Assembly (NCBI GenBank): GCA_006844585.1
Contig: SPJM01000248.1
Coordinates: 1-55,004 of the forward strand
Length of the DNA stretch: 55,004 nucleotides
DNA from: Methylococcaceae bacterium
GTDB taxonomy: Bacteria; Pseudomonadota; Gammaproteobacteria; Methylococcales; Methylomonadaceae
Direction of reading: 5' to 3'
Both the position numbers and the translations under genes were made by a program. This document shows positions 17,906 through 27,296 of the stretch, one piece after another. The notes below the pieces were generated by a model that worked only from the letters and a program-made list of their open reading frames with translations, made no database searches and was not told where the DNA came from. The stretch's first letter is position 1, and each line of letters opens with the position of its first letter.

Positions 17906-18270
17906 CAATGACGAAATTTTGACAGAGTGTTTAAATTTCTTTTTTTAGTCTCACTCTTTTCTTTCTCAGCGCGGACAAGCTTTTCCTCCCTGTTTCAATA
18001 AGCGGAAATCATTTGCCGTCGTAGTCAAGTCATCTATATCCCAACAATTAATGGCTTATGAATTTCCTATTGTTGGGGTTTGTACTTCACTCCAACCTAC
18101 ATTATTTTGGGATTGTCCTTTTGTAGGACTAAAGTCCTACCTACTTAAGTCTTCACCGTCAAAAAAAAGTCTTGTCAGATTTGAAGTTATCAAGTCTTTA
18201 TATTCATTGTATTTTTCATGTGTGGCATAACAACTGCTTGTTTATTGATAAACAAACTCAGGTGGTTGTT
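17906..18270. other. Intergenic region upstream of flgB
   Basis: There is no gene in this 365-bp stretch. It contains a stem-loop CCCAACAAT/ATTGTTGGG at 18040-18077, possibly ending the cheV-cheR transcript although no T-run follows. A REP-like palindrome GTAGGACTAAAGTCCTAC lies at 18123-18140, and the flgB sigma-54 promoter at 18223-18238. Confidence 0.65.
18223..18238 (+). promoter_or_regulatory. Sigma-54 promoter of the flgB operon
   Basis: TGGCATAACAACTGCT has GG-N10-GC with TGGCAT and TGCT half-sites. It lies about 33 bp upstream of the flgB start, with AGGTGG as ribosome site between them. It rules out the longer upstream reading of flgB, which would start before this promoter. Confidence 0.8.
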
Positions 18271-18663
18271 ATGGGAATTAATTTTGACAATGCGCTAGGC
18301 ATACATCCGCAAGCGTTAGTATTGCGTGAGAAGCGCAGTGAATTGTTGGCAGGCAATTTGGCCAATGCCGATACTCCGGATTATAAAGCCCGCGATTTAG
18401 ACTTTAAAGCTGTCTTGGCGGGTGAAACGGGCAGGGCGCAGCAAATGCAGGCGACCCATTTTAAGCATTTCTCACCGGCAAGCGAATACATGGGCGCAGA
18501 TTTGCTTTATCGCAATCCGCAACACGCGTCGTTAGACGGCAATACCGTTGAAGCGCATGTTGAACAAGCCAAATATTCTGAAAACGCCGTGCAATATCAA
18601 GCAAGTTTGCGATTTATTAACGGCAAGCTGTCGGGTTTGATGACAGCGATTAGAGGAGAATGA
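18271..18663 (+). CDS. flgB: Flagellar proximal rod protein FlgB
   Basis: FlgB is a proximal rod subunit of the flagellar basal body. From ATG 18271 (MGINFDNALGIH) the product is 130 residues, the family's usual size. It carries the rod-protein block LLAGNLANADTPDYKARDLDF and the C-terminal helix ENAVQYQASLRFINGKLSGL. The open frame extends 33 codons upstream, but that part lies across the sigma-54 promoter and has no flgB similarity. It is the first gene of the flgBCDEFGHIJK string and overlaps the flgC ribosome site. Confidence 0.95.
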   Translation: MGINFDNALGIHPQALVLREKRSELLAGNLANADTPDYKARDLDFKAVLAGETGRAQQMQATHFKHFSPASEYMGADLLYRNPQHASLDGNTVEAHVEQAKYSENAVQYQASLRFINGKLSGLMTAIRGE

Positions 18664-18665
18664 GG

Positions 18666-19082
18666 ATGAGTTCATTAAAGATTTTCGATATAGCCGGCAG
18701 CGGCATGAATGCCCAATCGTTACGGCTGAATTTAGTGGCCAGTAATATTTCCAACGCCAATAGCGTCAGCAGCAGCATTGAAGATACCTACAAATCCAGA
18801 CAGCCGGTGTTTGCCGCAGAATTGAAAAATATTATGGATAAAGATGCGGCAGCCAGTCCGGTAAAAGTATTAGGGGTTGTCGAAAGCCAATTGGCGCCGG
18901 TGATGGAATATGCGCCGGGCCACCCGATGGCGGATGAACAAGGCTATATCTATAAACCAAACGTCAACACGGTTGAAGAAATGGCCAATATGATGTCGGC
19001 TTCACGTTCTTATCAAAATAATGTGGAAGTGTTGAATACCGCCAAGCAGATGATGATACAAACGTTGCGGATGGGACAGTAG
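18666..19082 (+). CDS. flgC: Flagellar proximal rod protein FlgC
   Basis: FlgC is the rod protein next to FlgB. The product of about 138 residues has N- and C-terminal rod motifs: GSGMNAQSLRLNLVASNISNA at the start, and YIYKPNVNTVEEMANMMSAS with NNVEVLNTAKQMM at the end. ATG 18666 was chosen because GAGGAG at 18653-18658 sits 7 nt upstream; ATG 18660 would be too close. It overlaps closely with flgB and is followed by flgD after 10 bp. Confidence 0.95.
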   Translation: MSSLKIFDIAGSGMNAQSLRLNLVASNISNANSVSSSIEDTYKSRQPVFAAELKNIMDKDAAASPVKVLGVVESQLAPVMEYAPGHPMADEQGYIYKPNVNTVEEMANMMSASRSYQNNVEVLNTAKQMMIQTLRMGQ

Positions 19083-19092
19083 GAGATGAGTC

Positions 19093-19764
19093 ATGAGTTT
19101 TAGTGTTGAAGCAATCAATAATTTAGGTTTATCGGCGGCAGAACAAGCAGTCGACGGCAAAAAACAAAGTTTGGGCCAGGAAGAGTTTTTAAAACTGATG
19201 ACCACGCAATTGATGCATCAGGACCCGAGCAAGCCGATGGAAAACGGTGACTTTTTGGCGCAAATGGCTCAATTCAGTACGGTGGAAGGGATTGGGGCGT
19301 TAAAAACCGCTTTTACCGATTTTGCCGGTTCAATGACATCCAAACAGGCTTTGGAGGCATCCGCTTTAGTAGGGCGGTCGGTCGCTTTTCCCAGTGATAC
19401 AGGCATTTTGGAAATCGACAAACCCTTGCGCGGCAATATTCAATTGGATTCTGCGGCGCATTTAGTCAACGTCAATATCAAGAATGCCCAAGGTGTGGCG
19501 GTTAAAACTCTGCAACTGCAAAATCAACCGGCGGGAATGAGCAAATTTGAATGGGACGGTTTGCTGGATGATGGCAGTTATGCGCAACCCGGTATTTATA
19601 CTGTCTCGGCGGAAGCCAGCATTGGCGGAGAGAATACCGGCTTGGAAACATTAATGAGCGCAACGGTGGAAAGCGTCGATTTGGGTGATGCAAAACAAGG
19701 TATCTCCTTAAACCTAAAACAATTAGGCAATATCAAATTCAGTCAAGTTAAACAAGTTTTCTAA
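19093..19764 (+). CDS. flgD: Flagellar hook cap/assembly protein FlgD
   Basis: FlgD caps the growing hook and is needed for polymerisation of FlgE. The 223-residue product has the N-terminal export/cap region QEEFLKLMTTQLMHQDPSKPMENGDFLAQMAQFSTVEG (in part: FLKLMTTQLMHQDP) and a C-terminal FlgD Ig-like domain with FEWDGLLDDGSYAQPGIYTV. It lies 10 bp after flgC and 10 bp before flgE. Confidence 0.95.
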   Translation: MSFSVEAINNLGLSAAEQAVDGKKQSLGQEEFLKLMTTQLMHQDPSKPMENGDFLAQMAQFSTVEGIGALKTAFTDFAGSMTSKQALEASALVGRSVAFPSDTGILEIDKPLRGNIQLDSAAHLVNVNIKNAQGVAVKTLQLQNQPAGMSKFEWDGLLDDGSYAQPGIYTVSAEASIGGENTGLETLMSATVESVDLGDAKQGISLNLKQLGNIKFSQVKQVF

Positions 19765-19774
19765 GAGGTGTGAA

Positions 19775-21085
19775 ATGGGTTTTTCAACAGCGCTAAGCGG
19801 ATTGAACGCCGCTTCAAAAGATCTGCAAGTAACCAGTAATAATATTGCTAACGCGAATACGGCTGGTTTTAAAGAGTCGAGAGCGGAATTTGCCGATGTT
19901 TATGCTACCAGTATCAGTGGGGTGGGCAAGACTACGCCCGGCTCAGGGGTAAGAGTGACCAACGTTGCTCAACAATTCAGGCAAGGCAATTTGAATTTTA
20001 CCGATAATAATCTGGATTTAGGGATAACCGGGCAAGGTTTTTTTTCAATGGCGACAGACTCGGCGGCAACTAAACCGACACTTTATACGCGATCAGGGGA
20101 GTTTAAACTCAATAAAGATGGGTTTGTCGTTAATAACCAAGATAACTTTTTGATGGCTTTTAAAGCGAATGGCACCACCGAAGCGGAAGGTTTTAGTGAA
20201 GGTGTCTTTCAACCATTAAGGGTCAACGCTGATCAGGGCGCGCCGGTAGCGACTACGGAAGTATTAACCAGCGTTAATTTAGACGCAACCGAAATTAAGC
20301 CGGTTAACCTTGTTGTCGATCCCACTGATGCGACAACCTATAATCATACTTCATCGATCACGATGTATGACTCACAAGGCAATGCGCATATTGCTTCCAC
20401 CTATTATGTAACAGACCGAGAAGCGGCGGGCGCAGGCACCGCTAACCAGTGGCAGGCTTATTTCTTTATTGACGGGGTGCCGTTTGATCCCGATGGGACG
20501 CCGAGCACTGTGCCTGTGGATGGTACGCAAGCCTCGACGACTTTGGTATTTGATACTGCCGGTGAGTTAATAACGCCCAGCCCGAGCAAGGTGAACTATG
20601 GTCCCTTTGTCTCCACCGATATCGATCCGTCATTAACGGTGAATGATTTATCCTTTACTTTTGATTTCTCAACGACCACCCAATTCAGCACGGCTTTCTC
20701 GGTAAAAGATTTAGCCCAAGATGGTTTACCGGCGGGGAATTTGACCGGTATTGATATTAACGATGCGGGCGTTGTTTTTGCCCGTTTTAGTAACGGTGGG
20801 GCTGATGTGTTGGGAAAGATTGCTTTGACGCGCTTTGCCAATCCTCAGGGTTTGACCAAAGCCGGTGATACGGCATGGCGAGATAGTACAGAATCTGGCG
20901 AACCAGTGCCGGGGCAACCGGGGACGGGAAGCTTTGGTTTGATACAGTCCGGCGCGGTGGAAACCTCGAATGTGGATTTATCCCAGCAATTGGTTCATTT
21001 AATCGTTGCGCAACAAACCTATCAGGCTAACGCCCAGTCAATCACAACAGAAAAAACCATTATGCAAACTATTTTGAATGCTTAA
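19775..21085 (+). CDS. flgE: Flagellar hook protein FlgE
   Basis: FlgE forms the hook. The 436-residue product begins with the rod/hook motif GFSTALSGLNAASKDLQVTSNNIANANTAGFK (in part: LQVTSNNIANANTAGFK). It has the middle hook domain (YDSQGNAHIASTYYV) and ends with the conserved helix ETSNVDLSQQLVHLIVAQQTYQANAQ (in part: VAQQTYQANAQSITT). AGAGGTG precedes the ATG. Its length falls in the normal range for FlgE. Confidence 0.96.
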   Translation: MGFSTALSGLNAASKDLQVTSNNIANANTAGFKESRAEFADVYATSISGVGKTTPGSGVRVTNVAQQFRQGNLNFTDNNLDLGITGQGFFSMATDSAATKPTLYTRSGEFKLNKDGFVVNNQDNFLMAFKANGTTEAEGFSEGVFQPLRVNADQGAPVATTEVLTSVNLDATEIKPVNLVVDPTDATTYNHTSSITMYDSQGNAHIASTYYVTDREAAGAGTANQWQAYFFIDGVPFDPDGTPSTVPVDGTQASTTLVFDTAGELITPSPSKVNYGPFVSTDIDPSLTVNDLSFTFDFSTTTQFSTAFSVKDLAQDGLPAGNLTGIDINDAGVVFARFSNGGADVLGKIALTRFANPQGLTKAGDTAWRDSTESGEPVPGQPGTGSFGLIQSGAVETSNVDLSQQLVHLIVAQQTYQANAQSITTEKTIMQTILNA

Positions 21086-21112
21086 TCGTTTTACAGATAA
21101 CAGGAGCTGAAA

Positions 21113-21853
21113 ATGGATCGTAGTCTCTATATCGCCATGAGCGGCGCCAAACAAACCTTGTTGGCGCAAACCGCGAACGCCAATAATTTGGCGAACACCC
21201 ATACCACCGGTTTTAAATCGGACTATGAGCAATTCAGAGCAATGCCTGTTTTCGGTCCCGGTTTTCCGGCCAGAGTTTATGCAATGAGTGAACGGCCCGG
21301 AACCGATTTGACAATGGGCGCGATTCAAACTACCGGCAGGGAGTTGGACGTTGCGGTAAAGGGCGACGGTTGGCTGGCGGTGGTTGGTGAAAATGAAGCA
21401 GAGGCATATTCGCGCGCCGGTGATTTAAGAGTCACGCCGGAAGGGGCGTTGCAAACCGGAACCGGGTTACAGGTTCTCGGCGCGGAAGGGCCGATTGTGT
21501 TACCGCCGTTTGAAAAAATCGAAATCGGTCGAGACGGTACGATTAGTTTGGTGCCGCTGGGTGAAAACCCGGAAACCTTAGTCGTGGTTGAACAAATAAA
21601 ATTAGTCAGGCCGGAAATTAATAGCTTGGAAAAGCGCACTGATGGCTTGATGTATTTAAAAGAGGGCGATGAGCTGGATGCTGACGCCAATGTCAGTTTA
21701 ATCTCCGGTGCTTTGGAAGGTAGTAATGTCAATGCTGTTTCAGCCATGGTGGAAATGATCGAATTGGCGCGTAACTTTGAACTGCAAACCAAAGTGATGA
21801 AAAACGCCGATGAAACCTCCGGAGTGGGCGCTAAGTTGATGCAAATGGCATAA
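21113..21853 (+). CDS. flgF: Flagellar rod protein FlgF
   Basis: FlgF is a proximal rod protein. The 246-residue product starts MDRSLYIAMSGAKQTLLAQ, typical of FlgF. It has the NNLANTHTTGFKSDYEQFRA rod motif, the central DGWLAV segment, and the C-terminal LEGSNVNAVSAMVEMIELARNFELQTKVM (in part: AMVEMIELARNFELQ). AGGAG is placed correctly upstream. There is 28 bp to flgE and 50 bp to flgG. Confidence 0.96.
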   Translation: MDRSLYIAMSGAKQTLLAQTANANNLANTHTTGFKSDYEQFRAMPVFGPGFPARVYAMSERPGTDLTMGAIQTTGRELDVAVKGDGWLAVVGENEAEAYSRAGDLRVTPEGALQTGTGLQVLGAEGPIVLPPFEKIEIGRDGTISLVPLGENPETLVVVEQIKLVRPEINSLEKRTDGLMYLKEGDELDADANVSLISGALEGSNVNAVSAMVEMIELARNFELQTKVMKNADETSGVGAKLMQMA

Positions 21854-21902
21854 AAACTGCTTTTTAGTAGGTAAGACGAAAAACTGACATGAGGAACAGA
21901 TT

Positions 21903-22691
21903 ATGACTGAAAGAGCGTTATGGGTGGCTAAATCCGGATTGGATGCCCAACAAACCCGCATGGCGGTTATTTCCAATAATCTTGCCAACGTCAATACCAC
22001 CGGTTTTAAAAAATCGCGTGCTTTGTTTGAAGATTTGGTCTATCAAAATGTACGCCAAGTCGGCGCGCAGACCTCGCAAAATACCGAATTGCCCTCAGGT
22101 TTGCAGCTTGGCACCGGGGTGAGAACCGTGGCCACAGAAAAACTGCATACTCAAGGTAATTTACTGCAAACAGAAAATTCTTTAGATGTGGCGATAAACG
22201 GTCGCGGTTTTTTCCAGATTCTGATGCCGAACGGCGATCTTAACTACACCCGTAACGGTTCTTTTAAATTAGATTCTACCGGTCAGGTGGTTACCGCTGG
22301 CGGATTATTATTGGATCCGGCCATTACCGTTCCCGCCGACGCCTTGAGCATTAGCATCGGTCGCGACGGTATTTTTTCGGTTTTGCAGCCTGGTAATCCT
22401 ACCCCGGTACAGGTAGGGCAGATTCAGTTGGCGGATTTCGTTAATCCAACCGGGCTGGAGCCTATCGGCGAAAATTTATTTCGAGAATCAGTCGCCAGCG
22501 GCGCGCCGGTGGTTGGTAATCCGGGCGAAGAGGAATTCGGCGCTCTTTTTCAAGGATCATTGGAAACGTCCAATGTCAATGTGGTTGAAGAATTAGTCAA
22601 TATGATCGAAACCCAGCGCGCCTATGAAATGAATTCCAAAGCCATATCAACCACGGATGAGATGCTGTCCTTCGTCAGTCAGCAATTATAG
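21903..22691 (+). CDS. flgG: Flagellar distal rod protein FlgG
   Basis: FlgG builds the distal rod. The 262-residue product starts [20 protein letters not shown] and contains [24 protein letters not shown] (in part: [20 protein letters not shown]), the region [16 protein letters not shown], and the C-terminal [28 protein letters not shown] (in part: [19 protein letters not shown]). These are near-invariant in FlgG. GAGGAACAG precedes the ATG. Confidence 0.97.
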   Translation: MTERALWVAKSGLDAQQTRMAVISNNLANVNTTGFKKSRALFEDLVYQNVRQVGAQTSQNTELPSGLQLGTGVRTVATEKLHTQGNLLQTENSLDVAINGRGFFQILMPNGDLNYTRNGSFKLDSTGQVVTAGGLLLDPAITVPADALSISIGRDGIFSVLQPGNPTPVQVGQIQLADFVNPTGLEPIGENLFRESVASGAPVVGNPGEEEFGALFQGSLETSNVNVVEELVNMIETQRAYEMNSKAISTTDEMLSFVSQQL

Positions 22692-22705
22692 CGAGGCATA
22701 GGCAG

Positions 22706-23371
22706 ATGATTAGAATTCTCCCGTTTATATTAATGACTGGCATTCTCGGATGTGAGACTTTGCCGCGTCGCGACCCTTATTTTGCGCCGGTGCAGCCGGT
22801 TCAATTGAAACTGCCGCAGCAGAATAACGGCGCGATTTTTCAAGCCGATAGCGATATGCGTTTGTTCGAAGATCATTCGGCAAAACGGGTAGGCGATATT
22901 TTAACCGTAACCTTGACGGAAAGAACCCAGGCCAAAAAACAATCCGACTTGGACGCTTCTAAAGATAATTCAATTTCCGCCACTGCGCCGACTTTATGGG
23001 GCGTCGCCAGTAAATCATTACTGGGCCATGATTTAGAAACCACGATGAGTTCATCGCATACTTTTGAAGGCGAGGGCGAAGCGAATCAAAGCAACAGCCT
23101 GACCGGCGATATTACCGTTACGGTGGTTTCCGTATTGCCGAATGGTAATTTGAGGATACGCGGCGAGAAGCGGGTGACCTTGAATGACGGCAATGAATAT
23201 ATTCGACTGGCGGGCATCGTCAGGCCGCAAGATATTGATCAAGCCAATACCATTCCTTCGACTAAAGTCGCCGACGCCACGATTATGTATACCGGCGATG
23301 GGGTAATGGCTAACGCCAGTAAACAAGGATGGTTCGCCCGTTTTTTTATGAGTCCGCTGTTTCCGTTTTAG
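22706..23371 (+). CDS. flgH: Flagellar L-ring lipoprotein FlgH
   Basis: FlgH forms the L-ring in the outer membrane. The 221-residue product has a lipoprotein signal peptide with lipobox TGILGC (Cys near residue 16). The FlgH core is ADSDMRLFEDHSAKRVGDILTV and TLTERTQAKKQSD, with the C-terminal IRLAGIVRPQDIDQANTIPST and ASKQGWFARFFMSPLFPF. It lies 14 bp after flgG. An AGGAGG at its stop codon serves flgI. Confidence 0.96.
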   Translation: MIRILPFILMTGILGCETLPRRDPYFAPVQPVQLKLPQQNNGAIFQADSDMRLFEDHSAKRVGDILTVTLTERTQAKKQSDLDASKDNSISATAPTLWGVASKSLLGHDLETTMSSSHTFEGEGEANQSNSLTGDITVTVVSVLPNGNLRIRGEKRVTLNDGNEYIRLAGIVRPQDIDQANTIPSTKVADATIMYTGDGVMANASKQGWFARFFMSPLFPF

Positions 23372-23383
23372 GAGGATAGGGTG

Positions 23384-24484
23384 ATGAATAGTTTAAAATT
23401 TGCAGCCGTTATCGCATTGATGTTATCGGCGGCTTTGCCGGTAAAAGCAGAACGAATCAAGGATCTGGCGTCATTGTACGGCGTACGCAGTAATCAGTTG
23501 GTAGGCTATGGTCTAGTGGTCGGCTTACCCAAATCCGGCGACAAAACCAAATTTACCGGGCAAAGTTTGACTAATATGTTGACCCGCTTGGGATTGAATT
23601 TACCGAAAGGCGTGGACCCCAAAGCTAAAAACATTGCCGCAGTCGCGTTAAGCGCCGAGTTACCGGCATTCTCCAAACCCGGCCAAAAACTGGATGTCAC
23701 CGTCTCGTCTATCGGCGATGCCAAAAGTCTGCGCGGCGGCACTTTATTGATGAGTCCCTTAAAAGGGGCGGACGGTAAAATCTACGCCATCGCGCAAGGG
23801 AACTTAGTGGTCGGCGGTTTGAGCGCCGGCGGTCAGGATGGTTCCAAAATTACCGTTAACAATCCCACTGTCGGGCGCATTCCTAATGGCGCGACGGTAG
23901 AACGCTCTGTCGCCAGTCCTTTTAATCAAGGCAATGCATTGGTTTTTAATTTACATAACCCCGACTTCACCACTGCCAGCCGTATGGTTGAAGCCATAAA
24001 CCGATTACTAGGGCCGGGTACGGCCAGCGCAATGGATGCGACTTCGGTGAAGGTTCATGCGCCGACGGATAAGGCGCAAAGAGTGGAGTATGTGTCGATG
24101 TTGGAAAACATGACGGTATTGCCGGATGATGCGCCGGCCAGGGTCATCGTCAATTCTCGTTCCGGAACTGTGGTCATCAATAGCAAGGTCAGAGTGCAGC
24201 CTGCCGCCGTTTCTCATGGCAGCCTAACGGTAACGATTAATGAAAATCCTTTGATTAGTCAACCGAACCCACTCGCCGAAGGGGAAACCGCGATTGTTCC
24301 GCAGACTGAAATCACCGTTGAGGAGGAAGGTTCTAAAAGAATGTTTGTTTTTAACCCCGGCGTTTCATTGAATGAAATTGTGAAAGCGGTTAATGATGTC
24401 GGGGCTGCCCCTAGTGATTTAGTGGCGATATTAGAAGCCTTGAAATCAGCCGGGGCGTTGCGGGCGGAACTGATCGTCATCTAG
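23384..24484 (+). CDS. flgI: Flagellar P-ring protein FlgI
   Basis: FlgI forms the periplasmic P-ring around the rod. The product of about 366 residues has a signal peptide ending PVKAE, then the strongly conserved [20 protein letters not shown] and [20 protein letters not shown]. The C-terminal [20 protein letters not shown] then [14 protein letters not shown] is also typical. ATG 23384 is preferred over GTG 23381 because AGGAGG at 23370-23375 is 8 nt away. It needs FlgA (15254-15958) for assembly. Confidence 0.96.
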   Translation: MNSLKFAAVIALMLSAALPVKAERIKDLASLYGVRSNQLVGYGLVVGLPKSGDKTKFTGQSLTNMLTRLGLNLPKGVDPKAKNIAAVALSAELPAFSKPGQKLDVTVSSIGDAKSLRGGTLLMSPLKGADGKIYAIAQGNLVVGGLSAGGQDGSKITVNNPTVGRIPNGATVERSVASPFNQGNALVFNLHNPDFTTASRMVEAINRLLGPGTASAMDATSVKVHAPTDKAQRVEYVSMLENMTVLPDDAPARVIVNSRSGTVVINSKVRVQPAAVSHGSLTVTINENPLISQPNPLAEGETAIVPQTEITVEEEGSKRMFVFNPGVSLNEIVKAVNDVGAAPSDLVAILEALKSAGALRAELIVI

Positions 24485-24493
24485 GTGAAAGTC

Positions 24494-25414
24494 ATGCGAC
24501 AGGTGGATGTTTACAACGATTTTAACGGTTTGGCGCAATTGAAAACGGGCGCTCGCCAGCAAAGCTCGGAAGCGATTAAAGAGGTCGCCAGACATTTCGA
24601 ATCGTTATTTATCAATATGGCGCTGAAAAGCATGCGTTCGGCAAAACTGTCCGATGGCATTTTAGATAATCGGCAAAGCGAATTTTATCGCGATATGTAC
24701 GATCAACAAATGTCATTACATTTATCCGGTGAACCGGGTATCGGTTTGGCGGATATGATTGTGCGCCAATTATCGCCTGCGGATCAACCTGTCAAAGCGC
24801 AATATGGGTTAGAAGATTATCGCGCTAGACCGGCGTTCAGGCCAATTCAGCATAAGCCTGGGCAAGCTCCAAATGCGCCTCAACAAAAACCGGAAGCCGT
24901 TGCCGTTCAAGCGCAGGAAAAAATGACCTTTGAAAGCCCGGAAGCGTTTATTCGCGGTTTAATGCCGCAAGCGCAAGCAGCGGCTAAACAGTTAGGCGTG
25001 GAGCCGGAAGTGTTGTTAGCGCAAGCGGCGCTGGAAACCGGTTGGGGTAAAGCGGTGATCAAACAAGGCGACAGGAGTAGTTATAATTTGTTCAATATTA
25101 AAGCCACCTCTAAATGGTCGGGGCAAAAAATGCAAAAGAGCACTCTGGAATTTGTCGATGGCGTCGGCCGTCAGGAAAAAGCCTATTTCAGAGCTTATGA
25201 TTCTTTTGCCGAAAGCTTTGCTGATTATGTGAATTTAATTCAAAACAATCAACGCTATGCAGAAGCGGTGAAAGCAGTGAAAAAACCGGCCGCCTATATG
25301 CAAGCTCTGCAACAAGGCGGTTATGCGACTGATCCGCACTATGCGGATAAAGTCATGCGCATTTATCAACAGCATGTTGTGCCGACGGTTAACGCTAAGT
25401 TGGCGATGAGGTGA
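24494..25414 (+). CDS. flgJ: Flagellar rod-cap/peptidoglycan hydrolase FlgJ
   Basis: FlgJ caps the rod and opens the cell wall for it. The product of about 306 residues has the N-terminal rod-binding domain (EVARHFESLFINMALKSMRSA; FYRDMYDQQMSLHLS) and a C-terminal glucosaminidase-type domain with the catalytic region LLAQAALETGWGKAVI and YNLFNIKAT. It is therefore the full-length two-domain form usual in beta- and gammaproteobacteria. GTG 24485, directly after the flgI stop, is an alternative start; I prefer ATG 24494. Confidence 0.95.
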   Translation: MRQVDVYNDFNGLAQLKTGARQQSSEAIKEVARHFESLFINMALKSMRSAKLSDGILDNRQSEFYRDMYDQQMSLHLSGEPGIGLADMIVRQLSPADQPVKAQYGLEDYRARPAFRPIQHKPGQAPNAPQQKPEAVAVQAQEKMTFESPEAFIRGLMPQAQAAAKQLGVEPEVLLAQAALETGWGKAVIKQGDRSSYNLFNIKATSKWSGQKMQKSTLEFVDGVGRQEKAYFRAYDSFAESFADYVNLIQNNQRYAEAVKAVKKPAAYMQALQQGGYATDPHYADKVMRIYQQHVVPTVNAKLAMR

Positions 25415-25418
25415 CGTC

Positions 25419-27119
25419 ATGGGTATGGGAATTTTAGAAACGGCTGTAACCGGCTTAATCGCTTTTCAAAAAACGTTAGCAACGACCAGTCACAATATCG
25501 CCAACGTCAATACTGAAGGGTATAGTCGACAACGGGTTGAGCTGGCGACCATGCCGGAAACCTTTATCGGCTCGCCGGGATTTATTGGAAACGGCGTTTC
25601 CGTTGAAAATATAACGCGTAGTTATGATCAGTTTATCAGTACACAATTGAGAACTAGCACATCAGCCTTTAATGATGCGGATCGTTATCGTTCTTTAGCA
25701 TCACAAGTTGATAATATTCTTGCCGATCCTACGACGGGTATGACGCCGGCCTTAAAAGATTTTTTTAACGCGGTTAACGAACTGGCGGATGATCCTTCCT
25801 CGATACCGGCTCGTCAAGTGTTGTTATCGGAAGCGCAGATAATGACACAACGATTTGGAACCATGCAGCAGCGATTTGTGGAGATGCGCGAACAAGTTAA
25901 TCAAGATATTATCGTGGCGGTTGAGGATATTAATTCTTATTCTTCACTCATCGCGGAAATTAATGTAAAAATCGCTACCGAACAAGGTCGCACCGGCGGC
26001 ATACAAATGCCTAATGATTTACTGGACGAGCGGGATCGATTAATAGCGAAATTATCCGAATTAGTCGATGTATCGGTGATTCCCAGTAATCACGGCATGG
26101 TTAACGTGGTGATTGGACAAGGACAATCATTGGTTTTGGATGGCAATGCCAATAGTTTTGTCGTTCAAAATGCTGACCATGACCCGACTCATCTGGAAAT
26201 AGGTATGAACATACCCGGCGGTACGATTCAAATGATCACGCATCAACTTTCTGGAGGAAGTTTAACCGGCGCAATGCGATTCAGAGATGAAATGCTTGAT
26301 CCCGCACAGCAGACTTTGGGTGCGATTGCCGCCAGTGTGGCTTTGGAATTTAATGCTGTGCATGCTACGGGTTTTGATTTACAGGGGAATGCCGGGCAAT
26401 TGTTTTTTGGCGGTATTAATGATGTTGCCGTGGTAGCAGATCCCGCAGCCGTTGGCGCGATTACCGCCGTTTACGATTCAAGCAATATCAGCGCATTGGA
26501 TAGCAGTGATTATCGGCTGGATGTAGGCGCGGGCGCATATACCTTAACCCGATTGAACGACAATAGTTCCATTAGTTTGACTGATGTGGCTGGTGTGTTG
26601 ACGCCGACTGCGCCCGATGAGTTACCCGGCATTGTTCTAACCCTGGATGTTCCAGCGCCTGTCGATGGCGATTCATTTATTATTCGTCCGACTTATTTCG
26701 CCGCTCAAAATATAGAAACTTTGATTAGCGATCCCGATGAAATTGCCGCCGCCACCAATCTTGATGTTGATGGCGTTACCGTGATCGACGGCGCGATGCC
26801 GGGCGATAATAGAAATGCATTGTTATTGGCGGAATTGGAAAACAAACTGGGTATGTTAGGCGGCAACGCCACCTTTAATGATGTCTACGGACAAATGATT
26901 TCCGAAATCGCTACCTTATCGCATGCCGCCAATGTCAGCGCCTCGGCTCAGGAAACCTTGCTGGTCAATGCCAAGGAATCCTGGGCGGAAGTTTCCGGCG
27001 TTAATTTGGATGAAGAAGCCGCCAATCTTGTTAAATTTCAACAATCCTATCAGGCCGCAGCTCAGGTGATCTCGGTGACCAATACTTTGTTTGATTCCTT
27101 GTTGGCGGGTTTGCGTTAA
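25419..27119 (+). CDS. flgK: Hook-filament junction protein FlgK
   Basis: FlgK is the first hook-filament junction protein (HAP1), exported with the help of FlgN. The 566-residue product has the N-terminal block FQKTLATTSHNIANVNTEGYSRQRVEL (in part: HNIANVNTEGYSRQRVEL), the region LKDFFNAVNELADDPSS, and the C-terminal VNLDEEAANLVKFQQSYQAAAQVISV (in part: NLVKFQQSYQAAAQVI). It starts 4 bp after flgJ. Unlike the common arrangement, no flgL follows; a REP palindrome and an unrelated gene come next. Confidence 0.95.
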   Translation: MGMGILETAVTGLIAFQKTLATTSHNIANVNTEGYSRQRVELATMPETFIGSPGFIGNGVSVENITRSYDQFISTQLRTSTSAFNDADRYRSLASQVDNILADPTTGMTPALKDFFNAVNELADDPSSIPARQVLLSEAQIMTQRFGTMQQRFVEMREQVNQDIIVAVEDINSYSSLIAEINVKIATEQGRTGGIQMPNDLLDERDRLIAKLSELVDVSVIPSNHGMVNVVIGQGQSLVLDGNANSFVVQNADHDPTHLEIGMNIPGGTIQMITHQLSGGSLTGAMRFRDEMLDPAQQTLGAIAASVALEFNAVHATGFDLQGNAGQLFFGGINDVAVVADPAAVGAITAVYDSSNISALDSSDYRLDVGAGAYTLTRLNDNSSISLTDVAGVLTPTAPDELPGIVLTLDVPAPVDGDSFIIRPTYFAAQNIETLISDPDEIAAATNLDVDGVTVIDGAMPGDNRNALLLAELENKLGMLGGNATFNDVYGQMISEIATLSHAANVSASAQETLLVNAKESWAEVSGVNLDEEAANLVKFQQSYQAAAQVISVTNTLFDSLLAGLR

Positions 27120-27182
27120 AGGCATAAGCAGCCTAAATTAACGGACTGAAATCATCCTGCATAATGTATTAAATGAAAAGGC

Positions 27183-27204
27183 GTAGGTCGGACTTCAGTC
27201 CGAC
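27183..27204. repeat. REP-like palindrome (GTAGGTCGGACTTCAGTCCGAC)
   Basis: GTCGGACT-TC-AGTCCGAC is a perfect 8-bp palindrome preceded by GTAG. The same sequence occurs at 49037-49058. Short GTAGG-headed palindromes of this type are the usual form of REP elements mobilised by RAYT transposases. No RAYT gene is in the window. Confidence 0.8.
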
Positions 27205-27296
27205 AACAATGGCTGAAGAGTAGCATTAACGCTTTTGCTAAAAAAAATTCTCAGTCCTAACTTATCTTCACCTGTATTTTATGGTAAATTCAAATC

